A DNA stretch of 64,000 bases, taken from Arcobacter roscoffensis (GTDB lineage Bacteria > Campylobacterota > Campylobacteria > Campylobacterales > Arcobacteraceae). Where the stretch lies: positions 2,542,001-2,606,000 of the forward strand of contig NZ_CP100595.1 in the NCBI RefSeq assembly GCF_024267655.1. Reading direction: 5' to 3'. How positions within the stretch are numbered: the first letter of the stretch is position 1; each line of letters starts with the position of its first letter. This document shows, in pieces, positions 53,987-64,000 of the stretch. The position numbers and the translations under genes are program-made. The notes beneath the pieces are model-generated. The model did not search any database. It was given only the letters and a program-made list of their open reading frames with translations, and was not told the DNA's origin.

Positions 53987-54709
53987 TTAATATGTTTTTA
54001 CCCACATTAATGCACCATTTTCGATAGGATACATTTTACCATTAAACTCTTTTTGTCCTTCTTCAATCAGCGCAGCAAATCCCCACCAACCTTTTTGATT
54101 CATAACAAAGCTAAATTCACCATTTGAATTTGTTTTAACAACTTGTGTAATATGTGAATCACTAGGAGCTTTTAGTCCTAAAGTATTATAAAATTCTACT
54201 TCAACTTCAACATTTGATACAGGTTTACCATCAACTAAAACTTTTCCTGTAAAAATATTTCCAGTATATAAAGCAAATGGTTTTACCATAGGAACAATTT
54301 CATATTTTAATCCAATTGGTTCATCCCAGCCCTCTTCTAATCCATAAGCACTTACAATCACTTTTGGAACATGAGAAATAAACTTACCCTCCGCTGGTTC
54401 AAAATAAGGTTTAGGAACTGTAAAAAACTTATATACACCTGGTTTTTTTACACTATAGTTCGTACTCCATGCTTTTTCACCAAATAGTTTTATCTCTTTT
54501 AAATCTAAAGGATTATTTTTAGTATTTAAGTAAATTCCCTCTGGTTTCTCCATATTCATACCTGTTTGTTCAAAAGGATGAATAAACATAGCTTCAATTT
54601 TCAGATTTGCTTCATTTTTATTTTTGATAGTATCTGTATTTGGCAACATTGTAAGAAAATGTGCATTTGAAACTATTGCAAAACAAAAAAGTAAGATTAG
54701 GTTTTTCAT
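53987..54709 (-). CDS. nikK: NikK-like periplasmic component (DUF4198)
   Basis: A 240-residue exported protein. After the signal peptide the mature N terminus is likely AHFLTMLPNTDT, with a His positioned like the N-terminal metal ligand of NikK. The DUF4198 fold shows KPGVYKFFTVPKPYFEPAEG, LVDGKPVSNVEVEVEFYN and WWGFAALI. It probably collects Ni(II) for NikM in the periplasm. First gene of the operon, divergent from a zinc-ribbon/HTH gene. Confidence 0.8.
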   Translation of the reverse strand: MKNLILLFCFAIVSNAHFLTMLPNTDTIKNKNEANLKIEAMFIHPFEQTGMNMEKPEGIYLNTKNNPLDLKEIKLFGEKAWSTNYSVKKPGVYKFFTVPKPYFEPAEGKFISHVPKVIVSAYGLEEGWDEPIGLKYEIVPMVKPFALYTGNIFTGKVLVDGKPVSNVEVEVEFYNTLGLKAPSDSHITQVVKTNSNGEFSFVMNQKGWWGFAALIEEGQKEFNGKMYPIENGALMWVKTY

Positions 54710-54798
54710 ATATACTCCTATAGTTTTTGTGAATTTTATCTTAAGATTTTTACTGTAAAATAAATTTTAATATTTCTTATATACTTTTGGAACTAAAA

Positions 54799-55419
54799 AT
54801 GAAAAATTGTATTTATTGTAATAGTAGTAAACTATACTATCTTAAAAATGAACATATAAAGTGTGCTTCATGCAAAAAGAAGTTTTCACTAAAAAAATAC
54901 AAACGCGAGTTGAAACTTATTGACTCTTTTTGTGAAAATAAAACAGCATTAGAAACTTCTAAAAACTTAAAACTAAACTATATAACTGTTTCTAAGAAGT
55001 TTATGTTATATAGAAAACATATAACCAATTTATTAGATAATGAATATATAAAAAGAAAAGATAATAAATATGAATTTGATGAGTATATATACATAAAAAA
55101 CAATAATTTAAAAGCAGCACAAAACTTTTTGACATTTAATTATAATGGCTACATTTATAACATTATGCTTCCTTCACTAAGTAAATTTGTAAGTTCCAAT
55201 AATAAAGATTTATCAAACTTTATAAAATTTAACAAAATTACAAAACTAGAAAGCTCAAATAGTATGATAAATGATTTTTGGAATTTTCTTGAGATTTTTT
55301 TGAAAAAATACAAAGGATTAAATAGTGAAAATTTTGTTTTGTATTTAAAAGAGTGTGAGTTTAAATTTAACTATTCTAAAAAAACTCAAGAAGAAATTCT
55401 TCTTAAGCTTTTGGCATAA
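54799..55419 (+). CDS. Zinc-ribbon / HTH protein of transposase-regulator type
   Basis: About 206 residues. ATG at 54799 is chosen over a TTG at 54787. The N terminus is a zinc ribbon with two cysteine pairs (NCIYCNSSKL and KCASCKKKF) followed by an HTH-like segment (KTALETSKNLKLNYITVSKKFMLYRK), as in the DNA-binding part of IS1595-like transposases. No catalytic DDE residues or terminal repeats were seen. It is divergent from nikK and might regulate it; that is inference. Its 3' end overlaps the YciI-like gene by 17 bases. Confidence 0.55.
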   Translation: MKNCIYCNSSKLYYLKNEHIKCASCKKKFSLKKYKRELKLIDSFCENKTALETSKNLKLNYITVSKKFMLYRKHITNLLDNEYIKRKDNKYEFDEYIYIKNNNLKAAQNFLTFNYNGYIYNIMLPSLSKFVSSNNKDLSNFIKFNKITKLESSNSMINDFWNFLEIFLKKYKGLNSENFVLYLKECEFKFNYSKKTQEEILLKLLA

Positions 55420-55690
55420 CCTTAATAGGAACAACTTGAATTTCTTCCATATTCCATACACCATTTTTAACATATGGTTCATTTACTAACCACTCATCAA
55501 ATTCATCTTCATCTTCAAAATTTGTAACTACAGATGAACCAACCATTTTATCATCTTCTATTAATGCACAAGCAGATACTATCTTTCCCTCAGCCATTAA
55601 TTTTTGAGTTTCCTCAACATGAGTAGGTCTTGACTCCATTCTTTTTTCTAAAGCATCTTCATAATCATAAGCGATAATTAAATATTGCAT
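55403..55690 (-). CDS. YciI-like protein
   Basis: About 95 residues starting MQYLIIAYDYEDALEKRMESRPTHVEETQ, the YciI ferredoxin-like fold, with the conserved His and RPxH segment and VNEPYVKNGVW. The frame is open to 55726 but the ATG at 55690 follows an AAGGATAAAG ribosome binding site. Function in the family is unclear. It overlaps the convergent zinc-ribbon gene end. Confidence 0.85.
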   Translation of the reverse strand: MQYLIIAYDYEDALEKRMESRPTHVEETQKLMAEGKIVSACALIEDDKMVGSSVVTNFEDEDEFDEWLVNEPYVKNGVWNMEEIQVVPIKVMPKA

Positions 55691-55732
55691 CTTTATCCTT
55701 TTTTCTTGATATAAAATTTTAACCAAATAAAA

Positions 55733-56440
55733 TTAAACAATAGTTACAAGGGTATCAAAATAATAACCTTGCACAAAATCACAATCTAAGCTCTTAATCA
55801 TATCATAATCATATTTTGATTCAACGCCTTCTATAATTGAATATTGCCCATTTAATTTGATTGTTTTTAAAATACCATTTAAATAGTGTATATAATTTTC
55901 ATTTGAGTTTATTTGTTTGATAAAAGACTTATCTATTTTAATATATTTACTATTATTCATCATAAAAAAAGAAAACATTGAACCATCTTGAGCAAAGTCA
56001 TCTAATGCTGTATCTATAGACTTCTTTTTTAGCCATAATGAAAAGTTTTTCATAATAGTTGCACTTGTTTCATCATCACTTCCATTTTCTGTAATTTCTA
56101 CAACTAAGTTTGTTTTATGTTCTAATAAAAAACTCTCCCAAAATTGTTGTTGTTCGCAAGTTACAAAAATATCTGCATCAAAATTTAGAAAAAGCTTACT
56201 TTTGAAATCAAAATTTTCAACTTGTAATTGTTTATTTCTTTTCTCAAGTTCAAAAAAAAGTTTATTATTATGGTGAAGTTTTTTGAAAATATCTTCTGTA
56301 CTTATAACATCATTGTTTATGTCAAATTTTGACAATGCCTCATAACCATATATTTCTAAACTATCTTTATACAAAATAGGTTCATATTTTGTATAGTAGT
56401 TTGCGTTTAATATTAATTGTTTAAATTCTATACTATTCAT
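55733..56440 (-). CDS. EAL-domain cyclic-di-GMP phosphodiesterase (stand-alone)
   Basis: A 235-residue protein that is one EAL domain without a sensor. Metal and substrate residues appear present: GYEALSKF (Glu), LFLNFDADIF (Asn), VVEITENG (Glu), ALDDFAQDGSM (Asp-Asp), YIKIDKSFIK (Lys), IIEGVES (Glu) and FVQGYYFD (Gln). The loop after DDF is DDFAQDGS instead of DDFGTGYS, so activity may be low or altered. It sits 42 bases after the YciI-like start. Confidence 0.8.
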   Translation of the reverse strand: MNSIEFKQLILNANYYTKYEPILYKDSLEIYGYEALSKFDINNDVISTEDIFKKLHHNNKLFFELEKRNKQLQVENFDFKSKLFLNFDADIFVTCEQQQFWESFLLEHKTNLVVEITENGSDDETSATIMKNFSLWLKKKSIDTALDDFAQDGSMFSFFMMNNSKYIKIDKSFIKQINSNENYIHYLNGILKTIKLNGQYSIIEGVESKYDYDMIKSLDCDFVQGYYFDTLVTIV

Positions 56441-56497
56441 AAATGAATAATAACTAACTAATGCTTATATAAAATTGATAATTACTATTAGTATTGA

Positions 56498-56884
56498 TTA
56501 AATAAGATTAAGTGCAAAAATGAAACTTGTAGGGTATATGATTACATTCATGTATCTAAAAATATTAGACATTTGTATATTTAGGGGCATTACTTCTTCA
56601 AGAGTAGAGCCATTTAATAATTTTTTCATCATTGATAATTTAAAAGTTATATCTAAAAACTTAATTATCAAAATTGAACTCATCCAAAATCCAAAATTAT
56701 TTAAATAAAAACATAAAAACATTGTATAAAAGAAAGTAACATGCATAGAAAAGTATAAAAATATATTTTGTTTAAATAAGTAAAAATTGTTTAAAATCAA
56801 TCCATGTAAAGTATCAGCTTTTTGCCATTTTGATTCAAAAAACTCTAGTAGTATAAATACTGTAAGTAGTAATAAGTATTCCAT
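56498..56884 (-). CDS. Small membrane protein of unknown function
   Basis: A 128-residue hydrophobic protein with about four membrane segments (LLLLTVFILLEFF, IFLYFSMHVTFFYTMFLCFYL, FWMSSILIIKFLDI, VIIYPTSFIFAL). No family recognised. It starts 13 bases after the hairpin that ends rpoC, and 57 bases separate it from the EAL gene. It may be only weakly expressed by read-through from rpoC. Confidence 0.55.
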   Translation of the reverse strand: MEYLLLLTVFILLEFFESKWQKADTLHGLILNNFYLFKQNIFLYFSMHVTFFYTMFLCFYLNNFGFWMSSILIIKFLDITFKLSMMKKLLNGSTLEEVMPLNIQMSNIFRYMNVIIYPTSFIFALNLI

Positions 56885-56896
56885 ATTTAAGTGTTA

Positions 56897-64000
<7,104 letters not shown>

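Noticed and set aside
54787-55419. Zinc-ribbon/HTH gene as an active insertion sequence
   Set aside because: No DDE catalytic residues, terminal inverted repeats or target duplication could be found around it.
55403-55726. Longer YciI-like start at 55726
   Set aside because: The extra 12 residues precede a strong ribosome binding site and the family normally begins with a strand of the MQYLIIAYD type.

Overview
The window is an AT-rich bacterial chromosome segment that looks like the Arcobacter group (Campylobacterota). Evidence is the gene content and order: a U32 protease - glyQ - Nif3 - FlgZ - waaA - pseudouridine synthase - ffh - rpsP - KH - rimM block that, as I recall, parallels Campylobacter jejuni; a Helicobacter/Campylobacter-type CheZ; two FlgE hook paralogues; and one continuous sox cluster with soxCD next to soxXYZAB. 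rpoB and rpoC are separate, overlapping genes, unlike the fused rpoBC of Helicobacter. Both window edges cut genes: a FliY-like gene on the left and rpoB on the right.

Region by region. (1) 1-14.9 kb: a flagellar and chemotaxis block, almost all on the minus strand (cheY, cheZ, an FlgF/FlgG-like rod gene, flgB, fliF, fliG, fliH, fliN, flgD, two flgE genes, a bitopic coiled-coil protein, a TPR protein, a FlaG-like protein and a FliY-like gene). flgG is divergent, on the plus strand. (2) 14.9-16.3 kb: two unusual charged coiled-coil genes behind flgG, the second with an apparent one-base frameshift. (3) 16.4-26.1 kb: RNA and translation genes (rimM, KH protein, rpsP, ffh, pseudouridine synthase, glyQ), waaA, flgZ, Nif3, a GT9-like glycosyltransferase and a U32-family protein. 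(4) 26.2-30.2 kb: signalling, with a double-Cache/CZB chemoreceptor and a degenerate tandem HD-GYP protein. (5) 30.3-40.5 kb: a thiosulfate-oxidation (sox) cluster with accessory genes (lipoprotein, rhodanese, cytochrome-thioredoxin fusion, MOSC, DsrE, alpha/beta hydrolase). (6) 41-46.6 kb: recN, nadK, fusA, rpsG, rpsL. (7) 46.8-56.9 kb: about 10 kb of accessory genes separating rpsL-rpsG-fusA from rpoBC, including a ClC transporter, a PAS/GGDEF cyclase, a DUF2971 protein, an ECF-type nickel/cobalt importer (K-M-L-Q-O order), an EAL protein and small genes. (8) 56.9-64 kb: rpoC and the 3' part of rpoB.

How it works together: SoxXA loads thiosulfate onto the carrier SoxYZ, SoxB hydrolyses the terminal sulfate and SoxCD oxidises the sulfane sulfur. 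The accessory genes are the kind that move or reduce sulfur intermediates. Many sox junctions carry strong hairpins, and the promoter-proximal region has two inverted repeats at -10-like elements. The chemotaxis genes pair CheY with a CheZ that appears to carry several FliM-like CheY-docking peptides.

I found no rRNA, tRNA, CRISPR array, insertion sequence or prophage. The best leads for new biology are the multi-motif CheZ, the frameshifted membrane coiled-coil gene by flgG, the chemoreceptor combining CZB with a C-terminal xWxxF tail, the structured glyQ leader, and the regulatory hairpins and small accessory genes of the sox cluster.
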